A stretch of DNA of 64,000 nt from Paludibacterium yongneupense DSM 18731 (lineage in GTDB: Bacteria > Pseudomonadota > Gammaproteobacteria > Burkholderiales > Chromobacteriaceae): NCBI RefSeq assembly GCF_000422925.1, contig NZ_AUGZ01000004.1:248001-312000 (forward strand). The letters run 5' to 3'. Below, piece after piece: positions 8,222 to 17,186 of this stretch. The notes beneath the pieces are model-generated. The model did no database searches, was not told the origin of the DNA, and worked only from the letters and a program-made list of their open reading frames with translations. The translations under genes were made by a program, and so were the position numbers. Within the stretch, counting starts at the first letter, position 1; every line of letters begins with the position of its first letter.

Positions 8222-9193
8222 ATGAAAATGATGAAACTCGGATACCTCGCCTCCCTCGTCGCCATCGGCGCGGCCCTCGGCGGTGCGGCGCAGGCGGCGG
8301 CTCCGGACAGCCGCGAGCTGACGGTGACGTTGACCCGCACGCCGGTCAAGCTGATCTCGAATGTCGTGTTTGCGCAGCCGTCCATGCGCGGCTACGACAA
8401 TGTCGCGCTGCGCATGGATGTGCTGAAGCCGACGGCGGCGAAACCGCTGCCGGCGGTGGTGTTCATCACTGGCGGCGGTTTCGTCAATGCCAACAAGGAC
8501 AGTTATATCCAGCAGCGTCTGGATCTGGCCCAGGCCGGGTATGTCGTCGCGAGCATCGAGTATCGGGTTGCGCCGACCGCCATGTTTCCGGCGCCGCTGA
8601 TCGATGTGAAGTCGGCGATACGCTTTCTGCGCGCCAATGCGGCCCGGTTTGGCATCGATGCCGGCCATATCGGCGTGCTTGGCGAATCCGCCGGCGGCTA
8701 TTTGTCCGCTTTCGCGGGGGTCAGCAATGGCGATAGGCGCTTCGATCAAGGCGAGCACCTGGACCAGAGCAGCGCCGTGCAAGCCGCCGTCGATCTGTAC
8801 GGCTTGTCCGATCTGAACCGGGTCGGCGAAGGCTTTTCCGAAGCGGTTCAGGCGCAGCATCGCTCGCCCTCCGCCCCGGAAGCGATGTGGGTGAACGGTC
8901 CGGCCGTGCTTGGCACCGGCGGTGCGATATCGAGCGATCCGGCGCGTGCCGAGGCGGCTAATCCTGTCGCTTATGTCAGCAAGACCGCAGCGCCTTTCCT
9001 GCTCATGCACGGCGATCACGATACGCTGGTTTCGCCGCGCCAGACGGAGCGGCTGTTTGTCGCCCTGCGCGGCCTGGGGGTGGATGCGACCCGCTACGTC
9101 GTCAAGGGCGCCGCGCACGGCGGAGAGTACTGGATCCAGCCGCCGGTGATGCAGACCATCATCGCGTTCCTCGACCGCCATCTGAAGCCGTAA
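8222..9193 (+). CDS. Secreted alpha/beta-hydrolase esterase
   Basis: 323 residues. The first 26 (MKMMKLGYLASLVAIGAALG then GAAQAA) form a signal peptide, so the enzyme is exported. The mature part is a BD-FAE/hormone-sensitive-lipase-like hydrolase: an oxyanion block FITGGGFVNA near 82, the nucleophile elbow GESAGG with Ser156, HGDHDTLV near 263-270 (Asp267) and Ala-His-Gly with His299. GAGGAGG at 8213-8219 gives the start at 8222 and overlaps the padC stop. I infer that it may release hydroxycinnamic acids from plant esters, feeding the decarboxylase, but the substrate is not shown by sequence. The last 35 bases overlap the convergent msrQ gene. Confidence 0.85.
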   Translation: MKMMKLGYLASLVAIGAALGGAAQAAAPDSRELTVTLTRTPVKLISNVVFAQPSMRGYDNVALRMDVLKPTAAKPLPAVVFITGGGFVNANKDSYIQQRLDLAQAGYVVASIEYRVAPTAMFPAPLIDVKSAIRFLRANAARFGIDAGHIGVLGESAGGYLSAFAGVSNGDRRFDQGEHLDQSSAVQAAVDLYGLSDLNRVGEGFSEAVQAQHRSPSAPEAMWVNGPAVLGTGGAISSDPARAEAANPVAYVSKTAAPFLLMHGDHDTLVSPRQTERLFVALRGLGVDATRYVVKGAAHGGEYWIQPPVMQTIIAFLDRHLKP

Positions 9194-9818
9194 GCGGCGC
9201 CGGCCGCGCCCGCGTTGCAACGCGGCGCGCGACCCGCCACAGCAGCAGCACGGCCAGGACCGTGCCGTAGATCAGCGGCTGGGTCAGGTCTTTCTTCACC
9301 AGCCAGAAATAGTGGACGACGGCCATGACGGTCAGCGGATAGATCAGGCGGTGCAACAGACCCCAGCGCCGCTTGAGCCGCTTGATCCAGCCTTGGGTCG
9401 AGGTGACGGCCAGCGGCAGCATCAGCAGCCAGGCCGCCATGCCCATGGTGATGAACGGTCGTTTGACGATGTCGTGGCCGATGGCGGGCCAGTCGAAGAA
9501 TTTGTCCAGCCACAGGTACAAGGTCAGGTGCAGAACGCCGTAGAAAAAGGCGAACAAGCCCAGCATGCGACGCAGCCGGATCAGAATGCTCAGGCCGGTC
9601 AGCGTGCGCAGCGGCGTGATGGCAAGGGTGAGCAGCAGCCAGCTGAGGGTCCAGGTTCCGGTGGAGCGGGTCAGAAATTCGATCGGGTTGATGGCGTCGC
9701 CGCTGGCGGCCAGCCACAGCGCACGCGCGAGCGGAAGCAGGCACAATGCGAAGACGGCGCGCTTGAACCCGGTAATGTGGGAAGAGGGCGTCAGCCCCGG
9801 TCGGATCGAGGGGGTCAT
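9159..9818 (-). CDS. msrQ: MsrQ, heme-binding membrane subunit of the MsrPQ methionine sulfoxide reductase
   Basis: 219 residues, six hydrophobic helices in the ferric-reductase-like fold. Conserved histidines lie in FYGVLHLTLYLWLDKFFDW, GLLHRLIYPLTVMAVVHYFWL and related blocks; they bind heme. MsrQ passes electrons from the respiratory chain to the periplasmic MsrP. The start is ATG 9818; the open frame runs further upstream but into the msrP coding region. The gene follows msrP after 7 bases in one operon. Its 3' end overlaps the plus-strand esterase gene by 35 bases. Confidence 0.94.
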   Translation of the reverse strand: MTPSIRPGLTPSSHITGFKRAVFALCLLPLARALWLAASGDAINPIEFLTRSTGTWTLSWLLLTLAITPLRTLTGLSILIRLRRMLGLFAFFYGVLHLTLYLWLDKFFDWPAIGHDIVKRPFITMGMAAWLLMLPLAVTSTQGWIKRLKRRWGLLHRLIYPLTVMAVVHYFWLVKKDLTQPLIYGTVLAVLLLWRVARRVATRARPAPLTASDGGRGTR

Positions 9819-9825
9819 GGAGTTC

Positions 9826-10719
9826 TCAGTAATTCTTGCGCAGATCCATGCCGCGATACAGCGCAGCCACCTGCTCGGCGTAGCCATTGAACGGCAGCGT
9901 CGGGCGTTTGAAGAATTCGCCGATGCGGCGCTCCGTCGCCTGGCTCCAGCGCGGATGGTCCACCGCCGGATTGACATTGGAGTAGAAGCCGTACTCGGCC
10001 GGATTGGCCAGGTTCCAGCTGGTGGCGGGCAGGGTCTCCATCAGGTGGATGCGTACGATGGACTTGATGCTCTTGAAGCCGTACTTCCACGGGACCACCA
10101 GACGGATGGGGGCGCCGTTCTGATTGGGTAGCGGCTTGCCGTACAGGCCGGTGGCCAGCAGCGTGAGCGGGTTCATCGCCTCATCGATGCGCAGCCCTTC
10201 GCGATAGGGCCAGGCCAGCGTATGTTCGCGTTGCCCCGGCATTTCGGACGGGCGCAGCAAGGTTTCGAAGGCGACATAGCGTGCGCGGGCAGTCGGCTGT
10301 ACCTGTTTGAGCAGACTGGCGAGCGGAAAGCCGGTCCACGGGATCACCATGCTCCATCCCTCCACGCAGCGCAGTCGATAGATGCGCTCCTCTTGCGCGA
10401 AGCGCAGCAACTCCTCGATACCGTAGTGGCGCGGATGGGCCACCTCGCCGTCCACCGCGATCTGCCAGGGGCGGACTTTCAATGAACCGGCGTTTTCGCC
10501 GGGGTCGCTCTTGTCGGTGCCGAATTCATAGTAGTTGTTGTAGTGGGTGATCTCCTGCCAGCTGTTTTCCTTCTCCCGGGTGGAAAAGGGGCTGGCGGCC
10601 AGCGCTTCGGCGGACAGCAGCACGCCGGCCGAGCCTAGCATGAACTGGCGCCGGTTCAGATAGACCGGTTCCGGGGTGAGCTCGGAGGGACGGATGGCGT
10701 CGGGTTTCTTGATCAGCAT
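9826..10719 (-). CDS. msrP: MsrP, periplasmic molybdopterin methionine sulfoxide reductase
   Basis: 297 residues. It repairs oxidised methionines in periplasmic proteins. The start is ATG 10719 ([20 protein letters not shown]), which matches the usual N-terminus of the family; the frame is open further up to 10833 but that part is not typical. A Tat signal [20 protein letters not shown] follows at about 22-41. The molybdenum-ligating cysteine is in the block [17 protein letters not shown]. Other family blocks are [20 protein letters not shown] and [15 protein letters not shown]. It forms an operon with msrQ downstream. Confidence 0.95.
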   Translation of the reverse strand: MLIKKPDAIRPSELTPEPVYLNRRQFMLGSAGVLLSAEALAASPFSTREKENSWQEITHYNNYYEFGTDKSDPGENAGSLKVRPWQIAVDGEVAHPRHYGIEELLRFAQEERIYRLRCVEGWSMVIPWTGFPLASLLKQVQPTARARYVAFETLLRPSEMPGQREHTLAWPYREGLRIDEAMNPLTLLATGLYGKPLPNQNGAPIRLVVPWKYGFKSIKSIVRIHLMETLPATSWNLANPAEYGFYSNVNPAVDHPRWSQATERRIGEFFKRPTLPFNGYAEQVAALYRGMDLRKNY

Positions 10720-10921
10720 GGCCAGGCTCCGCATTCGGGGTAGGGGGCGAAATCGTTGCTCCGGCGGACGGGCCGCACGGCTCTGTGGGGGGGCATCATC
10801 GCTTCGACTGTCAAACAGAATCGGCGTTCCCATCCATTAGTCGTAGCACGTTACGATTTCTTACACCCGAACATCGGCAATGTCGGTTTTTTTTGTCTAT
10901 CCATCCCGCCTTTCTGCAGGC

Positions 10922-12094
10922 TCAGACCGGTCTTGCGCCGGTATACGCCGCGCGTGGCCGTATCGGCGTGGCGCTGCCACGTTGTTCCAGCGCATGCGCG
11001 ATCCAGCCGCTCGCGCGTCCGAGCGCGAACAGCCCGAAGGCCGAACCGGGCGGCAGGCCCAGGTGGCGGCGCAGTGCGACGAGTGCGAAGTCCAGGGACG
11101 GCGGCTGCCCGGTCAGCTCCCCGGCGGCGGCGGCGAGGCTGCGCCAGCTGTCGTGCGCGGGCAGGATGCGTTCGAGCAGCATGCTGGCGCGTACATCGCC
11201 GCCCGGGTAGAGCGGATGGCCGAAACCGGGCAGATCCTCGCCGCGCGCGAGACGTGCCCGGAGTCGCCGCGCGGGATCGGCGCCCGTCTCGTCCCAGAGC
11301 GCTTCGACCCGTGCGGTCGTGCCGCCGTGGCGTCCTCCGCTGAGCGCGGCCAGCCCGGCGATGACCGCCGAGCGCACGCTGGCACCGGTCGACGCCACGC
11401 AACGCGCGGTAAAACTGGACGCGTTGAGCTCGTGGTCGGCGCACAGCACCAGGGCCATGCGCACCAGGTCGGCCCCCGTCTCGTCCAACTGCCAGGCTTG
11501 CGCGCACTGGCGATGAATCGGCGTCGTGCGCGGCGTCGCGCCGAGCAGGCAGGCGGCCAACACGCGCAGCAAGCTCGCGCAGCCTTCGGCCGTGCGCTGC
11601 GGTGCCGTCTGCCAGATGGCGGTCGCGGCGTCGTCGCTGGCAAGCGCGAACAGGGGCAGCAAGCGGTGCTCGCAATGCCTTGCGGCCCGATCCGGCACCA
11701 TCGCGGTCGGCAGTGCCGGATCGCGGTCTGTAAAGGCCGTCGCTTCCGGGAATTGCCACAGTAGGGCGGCGACCTGCTCGACGCTGTGCTGGCGTGCGAG
11801 CTGGCAGGCATCGATGCCGCGGTAATAGAGTCGACCGCTTTCTATCAGGGTGATCGCCGACTCCAGCACCGGCATCCCCCAATCCAGTGCGGCGCGCGCG
11901 GCCTCTTTCGGTTTGCGGCTGCGGCGGTTCCGCCTGGACAGACGCTCGACGTCGTCTTCCAGATAGCGGCTTTTACGCGTGCCGGCATCGACACTATGGG
12001 GGCGGATCAGGCCGCGGCTGACATAGGCGTACAGGGTCTGGAGCGAGATACCGAGCCGCTCGGCGGCTTGTGCTGAATCGAGGAAGGACGGCAT
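10922..12094 (-). CDS. Citrate-synthase-like enzyme with an N-terminal MerR-like helix-turn-helix
   Basis: 390 residues. Residues 1-50 are a MerR/excisionase-like DNA-binding domain: SAQAAERLGISLQTLYAYVS, then GLIRP and RYLEDDVERL. Residues about 75-380 are a citrate synthase fold. The three catalytic positions are present: His221 in CADHELNASSFTAR, His293 in GFGHPLYPGGDVRA and Asp335 in SLDFALVAL. The substrate histidine in GGRHGGTT is also kept. It may therefore condense acetyl-CoA or another acyl-CoA with a keto acid, and may also bind DNA. It is divergent from a family III CoA-transferase gene, and the 98-base gap contains repeated TTGAT-type elements that could be its operator. Housekeeping citrate synthase is unlikely, since that enzyme has no HTH domain. 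Confidence 0.85.
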   Translation of the reverse strand: MPSFLDSAQAAERLGISLQTLYAYVSRGLIRPHSVDAGTRKSRYLEDDVERLSRRNRRSRKPKEAARAALDWGMPVLESAITLIESGRLYYRGIDACQLARQHSVEQVAALLWQFPEATAFTDRDPALPTAMVPDRAARHCEHRLLPLFALASDDAATAIWQTAPQRTAEGCASLLRVLAACLLGATPRTTPIHRQCAQAWQLDETGADLVRMALVLCADHELNASSFTARCVASTGASVRSAVIAGLAALSGGRHGGTTARVEALWDETGADPARRLRARLARGEDLPGFGHPLYPGGDVRASMLLERILPAHDSWRSLAAAAGELTGQPPSLDFALVALRRHLGLPPGSAFGLFALGRASGWIAHALEQRGSATPIRPRAAYTGARPV

Positions 12095-12192
12095 GGCAGT
12101 GTTCCCGGCGTATGTTGATCAAGTTAATCAATATTGACTGTTAAATCAATGCACTTATGCTCAAGCCTGAACCCCGCCACAGGAGAGCTCCC

Positions 12193-13593
12193 ATGATCGA
12201 ATCGATAACGCAAGGCGCGTCCGGCCTGCCGTATGGGCTGAACGAAATATGGAGCGCCTTGCAAGGTGCCCCCGCACGGCTGGGGCTCTGCATGCAGAGC
12301 GGCCGGGGTGCCTTGCCGTCCGCATTGGCGACCACCGACCTGGCCTGTTCCTCCATCGCCGCCGCCGGGCTGGCCTTGTCCGAGTATGCGGCAGCCGGTG
12401 GCGCCGCAGCGGCGAGGGTTGTCGTCGACCGGCGGCTGGCTTCGCTCTGGTTCGCTTCCTCGCTTCGTCCGCAGGGCTGGTCGATGGCGCCGGCATGGGA
12501 CCCTCTCGCCGGCGACTATGAAAGCGCCGATGGCTGGATCCGCTTGCATACCAATGCCCCGCATCATCGTGCCGCCGTCTTGGCCGTGCTCGGTCTTGGC
12601 GATCGTGCCGGACGCGAAGACGTGGCGCGCGCGGTCGCGCGCCAGGACGCGGAGGAACTGGAGGCCGCGCTTGTCGCCCACGGCGCTTGTGCCGCGCGCA
12701 TGCGTTCGTCCGAGGCGTGGCTGGCCCATGCGCAAGGCCGTGCCGTTGCTGCCGAGCCTTTGCTGCACTATGCGGTGGGGGAGGAGGGAGCCGCCGCGCC
12801 ATGCGAGATCGCGCGGGCGCGCCCACTGCGCGCTATCCGGGTACTCGATCTGACTCGCATCATCGCCGGGCCGGTTGCGACGCGCTTTCTGGCCGGTTAT
12901 GGAGCCGATGTCCTGCGCATCGATCCTCTGCTATGGGACGAACCGGGCACCGAGCAGGAGATGACGCTCGGCAAGCGCTGCGCACGTCTCGATCTGAAAT
13001 CCCGCGCCGGACGCGAAACGTTCGAACGCCTGCTGAGCCGGGCCGACGTGCTGGTGCATGGCTACCGCAGCGATGCGCTCGAGGCGCTCGGCCTCGGGGC
13101 CGAGCGCCGGCGGAGGCTGCGGCCCGGGTTGATCGATGTTTCGCTCGACGCCTATGGCTGGAGCGGACCGTGGCGCGAGCGGCGCGGCTTCGACAGCCTG
13201 GTGCAGATGAGTTCGGGCATCGCCGAGACCGGTATGCGGGCGTTCGGGCGCGAGCGTCCGACGCCCTTGCCGGTGCAGGCGCTCGACCACGCCTGCGGCT
13301 ATGTACTGGCGGCGGCGGTGCTGCGCGGGCTCGACCTGCGTCGCCGTGCGGGGACCGGCAGTATGTGGCGCACTTCGCTCGCGCGCATGGCGCAGTTGCT
13401 GCTGACGCTGCCGGCCGGCGCGCCCGGCGCACCGGCCCTGGCACCCGAAACGCCGGACGATGTCTGCCCGGGGGGCGAGGCGACGGCATGGGGGCCGGCC
13501 CGGCGTCTCGTCGCCCCGCTCACCGTCTCTGCTTCACCGCTGTACTGGGAACGGCCGGCATCGGCGCTGGGGACGGATCCGGCACGGTGGTGA
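12193..13593 (+). CDS. CaiB/BaiF family III CoA-transferase, two-part and apparently permuted
   Basis: 466 residues, start ATG 12193 with AGGAGAG at 12181. Residues from about 213 on match the N-terminal part of family III CoA-transferases: the Rossmann start AIRVLDLTRIIAGPVATRFL, GADVLRID, LDLKSRAGRETFERLLSRAD and the block RRGFDSLVQMSSGIAETG, whose aspartate is the expected catalytic residue. In ordinary members this block starts near residue 10. Here it is preceded by about 200 residues whose stretch PLAGDYESADGWIRLHTN resembles the C-terminal part of the family. The protein therefore looks like a permuted or fused-halves version. It should move CoA between acyl groups; substrates are unknown. 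It is divergent from the HTH-citrate synthase gene, which may supply or use its acyl-CoA. Confidence 0.82.
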   Translation: MIESITQGASGLPYGLNEIWSALQGAPARLGLCMQSGRGALPSALATTDLACSSIAAAGLALSEYAAAGGAAAARVVVDRRLASLWFASSLRPQGWSMAPAWDPLAGDYESADGWIRLHTNAPHHRAAVLAVLGLGDRAGREDVARAVARQDAEELEAALVAHGACAARMRSSEAWLAHAQGRAVAAEPLLHYAVGEEGAAAPCEIARARPLRAIRVLDLTRIIAGPVATRFLAGYGADVLRIDPLLWDEPGTEQEMTLGKRCARLDLKSRAGRETFERLLSRADVLVHGYRSDALEALGLGAERRRRLRPGLIDVSLDAYGWSGPWRERRGFDSLVQMSSGIAETGMRAFGRERPTPLPVQALDHACGYVLAAAVLRGLDLRRRAGTGSMWRTSLARMAQLLLTLPAGAPGAPALAPETPDDVCPGGEATAWGPARRLVAPLTVSASPLYWERPASALGTDPARW

Positions 13594-13735
13594 GGTGTAC
13601 CGGATTTTTCTGATTGTGTCGCAAGCCATGGCCGTGGCGGGGTGAAACGTTTATTTTCGATCCCGGGTCTGATGCAAGCGCCGCCGCCCGCATGGTGCGG
13701 GCGTAGCGGCTGTCGTTACGGGAGAGGAGATCACG

Positions 13736-14062
13736 ATGAACGAAACGCGCCTGTTGCCCCGGTTCTCCCTTGTCCGGTCGTTGCGCGAAGAGGCGTCGTC
13801 CACCTGGCCTACCTGGGAAGACGAAGGCCTGCCGTGCCTGGCGGGCGGCTCGGCGTGCGCGGATGCCGAAGCGCCGGCCCGGCCCGGGAAGATCAGCTAC
13901 TATTGCGATCCGGATGCCTACGATCCCGATGCCTGGAGCGGCGTATCGCCTTCCGCCCCGGCCGGTGCGGCCAGGGATGCGGCCGCGGCCCTCCATCCGG
14001 CCGTATCCGATCTCGAGCGCTTGCAGGGGCTGATCGGAGAGTCTGCTCTGTTTCATCCCTGA
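13736..14062 (+). CDS. Small hypothetical protein, 108 residues
   Basis: I do not recognise it. ATG 13736 has a strong GAGAGGAG ribosome binding site at 13723-13730. The protein is polar and acidic with an aromatic cluster (STWPTWEDEGLPCLAGG, then YYCDPDAYDPDAWSG), two cysteines flanking the first cluster and an Ala/Pro-rich middle. It has no signal peptide or membrane segment. It lies between the CoA-transferase gene, same strand and 142 bases upstream, and the 3' end of the cobalamin operon. In the same frame another 30 sense codons follow its stop (to 14155), ending in a hydrophobic stretch, but no start codon is seen there. Confidence 0.6.
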   Translation: MNETRLLPRFSLVRSLREEASSTWPTWEDEGLPCLAGGSACADAEAPARPGKISYYCDPDAYDPDAWSGVSPSAPAGAARDAAAALHPAVSDLERLQGLIGESALFHP

Positions 14063-14173
14063 GCGGGAGAACGCTTCCGGGCGGATTCAAGCGTATGGGG
14101 CGCCATCGGCGCTTTGCTCGCGCAGATCCTGCTGCTTGCCGAGATCATCGATTGACCGCCTCCGCGCCAGCGG

Positions 14174-15478
14174 CTAGCGCGCGAGAAACAGCGCGGCGGC
14201 GGCGGCCGGATTGGATGGAAAATAGGCATGCAGATAGCTGGCCAGGATGCTGCCGTGCCGCCACACCGCCTCGCCCGCCGCGCAGCCGTCCGCGCGCATG
14301 GTCTGCGCGTAAGGCGCGAGTGTTGTTTCCAGTTCCGAATAATGGAAAGTGTGCCCGCGCAGGGTGGCGCCATCCAGGGTCAGCGCTTGCAGCCCGAGCC
14401 CGGCCAGCCGCTGGCGCAGGGTCGCATGACCGGGTAACAGTCCGAGCATCGCCGCGCCGTGGCCGCTCGCATCGCTCAGATGGTCCAGCAGATACAGCAT
14501 GCCGCCGCATTCCGCGTACACCGCCCGGCCGGCGGCGACATGGGCGCCGAGCGCGGCGCGGGTGCGTCCCGCCTGTGCCAGCCTCTCCAGATGGAGTTCG
14601 GGGTAGCCGCCCGGCAGGTAGAGCGCGTCGCAGGGCGGCGGCGCTTCGTCCGCCAGCGGCGAGAAAAAGGCGAGTTCGGCGCCGAGCGCGGCCAGGCATT
14701 CGAGATTGGCCGGATAGAGGAAGGAAAACGCGCGATCGCGCGCGACGGCAATGCGCCGTCCGGCCAGCAGAGGGGCGCACGGCTCGGCGGCGGGCGGTGG
14801 AGCAAAGGCGACGGCCGGCGGCAGCTCGCTCAGCCCGGTGGCGGCGATGGCGGCGGCGGCGAGTTCTATCCGGGCTTCCAGATCGTCGATTTCTTGTGCC
14901 TGCACGAGCCCGAGGTGGCGCTCGGGCAGTGCCATCGCATCGGTACGCATGACGGCGCCGAGGTAGCGTGGCGAGGCCGGCAGGCTCGCGCCGAGCATGG
15001 CGGCGTGGCGCGGGCTGGCGACGCGGTTGGCGAGGACGCCGTGGAAGGGCAGGCCGGGTCGGAAACTGGCCAGTCCGTGCGCGATGGCGCCGAAGGTCTG
15101 CGCCATGCCGGAGGCATCGATCAGTGCGACTACCGGCACGCCGCAGGCGGCGGCGAGGTCGGCGCTCGACGGCGTGCCGTCGAACAGTCCCATGCTGCCT
15201 TCTATCAGGATCAGGTCGGCATCGGCTGCGGCCTGGTAGAGCCGCCGCCGGCAATCGTCCTCCCCTGTCATCCACAGGTCGAGCGAGTGCACGGGATGAC
15301 CGCTTGCGCGTTCCAGAACGGCGGGGTCGAGAAAATCGGGGCCGGTCTTGAACGCATGTACGCTCCGTCCGAGCGTGCGATGGTAGCGGGCCAGGCCGGC
15401 ACTGAGAGTGGTCTTGCCCTGATGCGAGGCCGGCGCGCTCAGAAACAGCGCCGGGCAGTGGCGAACGGGGCCCGGCAT
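14174..15478 (-). CDS. cobB: Cobyrinic acid a,c-diamide synthase (CobB/CbiA)
   Basis: 434 residues. It amidates the a and c side chains of the corrin ring using glutamine and ATP. The N-terminal half is a P-loop ATPase: SAPASHQGKTTLSAGLARYH holds the nucleotide loop, followed by GPDFLDPAVL and LIEGSMGLFDG. The C-terminal half is a class I glutamine amidotransferase with LPGGYPELH and the nucleophile cysteine in AVYAECGGMLYLLD, plus a late FHYSE histidine. The start overlaps the cobO stop by one base (TGATG). This is the last gene of the riboswitch operon. Confidence 0.96.
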   Translation of the reverse strand: MPGPVRHCPALFLSAPASHQGKTTLSAGLARYHRTLGRSVHAFKTGPDFLDPAVLERASGHPVHSLDLWMTGEDDCRRRLYQAAADADLILIEGSMGLFDGTPSSADLAAACGVPVVALIDASGMAQTFGAIAHGLASFRPGLPFHGVLANRVASPRHAAMLGASLPASPRYLGAVMRTDAMALPERHLGLVQAQEIDDLEARIELAAAAIAATGLSELPPAVAFAPPPAAEPCAPLLAGRRIAVARDRAFSFLYPANLECLAALGAELAFFSPLADEAPPPCDALYLPGGYPELHLERLAQAGRTRAALGAHVAAGRAVYAECGGMLYLLDHLSDASGHGAAMLGLLPGHATLRQRLAGLGLQALTLDGATLRGHTFHYSELETTLAPYAQTMRADGCAAGEAVWRHGSILASYLHAYFPSNPAAAAALFLAR

Positions 15479-16080
15479 CAGTATTCGACCCCGCGTTGCG
15501 CCTTGATGCCCTGCTCGCGAAACGGATGTTTGACCAGGCGCATCTCGGTGACGAGGTCGGCGACGTCGATCAGGGCGGCGGGCGCGTTGCGGCCGGTGCA
15601 GACCACATGCTGGCGTGCGGGACGGGCGGCGAAGGCGGCCAGCACTTCGTCCAGCGGCAGGTAGTCGTATTTGAGCACGATATTGAGCTCGTCCAGAATC
15701 ACCATATGGTAGTCGTCGCTGGCCAGCATGCGGCAGGCTTCATCCCAGCCCTTGCGCGCCGCCGCGATGTCGGCGGCCCGATTCTGCGTGTCCCAGGTGT
15801 AGCCGTCGCCGACGGTGCGGAAGTCGCAGTTGGCATAGCCGCCGAACAGGTCGCGCTCGGCGGTATGCAGTGCGCCCTTGATGAATTGCACCACGCCCAG
15901 GCGCAAGCCGTGGCCGACGATGCGCAAGCCCATGCCGAAGGCGGCGCTGCTCTTGCCCTTGCCGTTGCCGGTGTGCACGATGAGCAGGCCTTTTTCGGCG
16001 CTGGCGGCGGCTTTTTTCTTGTCGAAGCCGGCTTTGCGGCGTTCACTCATGCGCTGATGGCTGTCGGGGTCGGTTTTCAT
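15478..16080 (-). CDS. cobO: Cob(I)yrinic acid a,c-diamide adenosyltransferase (CobO/BtuR)
   Basis: 200 residues. It transfers the 5'-deoxyadenosyl group from ATP to cobalt(I) corrinoids. The nucleotide loop VHTGNGKGKSSAAFGMG is near residue 35, followed by VVQFIKG, the aromatic block GDGYTWDTQNR, MVILDELNIVLKYDYL and VVCTGRNAP, all hallmarks of the CobA/CobO/BtuR family. It lies between cobW (26 bases upstream) and cobB (1-base overlap) and acts together with cobB on the same intermediate. Confidence 0.97.
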   Translation of the reverse strand: MKTDPDSHQRMSERRKAGFDKKKAAASAEKGLLIVHTGNGKGKSSAAFGMGLRIVGHGLRLGVVQFIKGALHTAERDLFGGYANCDFRTVGDGYTWDTQNRAADIAAARKGWDEACRMLASDDYHMVILDELNIVLKYDYLPLDEVLAAFAARPARQHVVCTGRNAPAALIDVADLVTEMRLVKHPFREQGIKAQRGVEY

Positions 16081-16106
16081 CGGATTCTCGAGAAGGGGCG
16101 CGCACG

Positions 16107-17182
<1,076 letters not shown>

Positions 17183-17186
<4 letters not shown>

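Noticed and set aside
10869-10896. Hairpin with eight T on the plus strand near the end of the citrate-synthase-like gene
   Set aside because: The stem is short with a bulge, and there is no plus-strand gene upstream for it to terminate.
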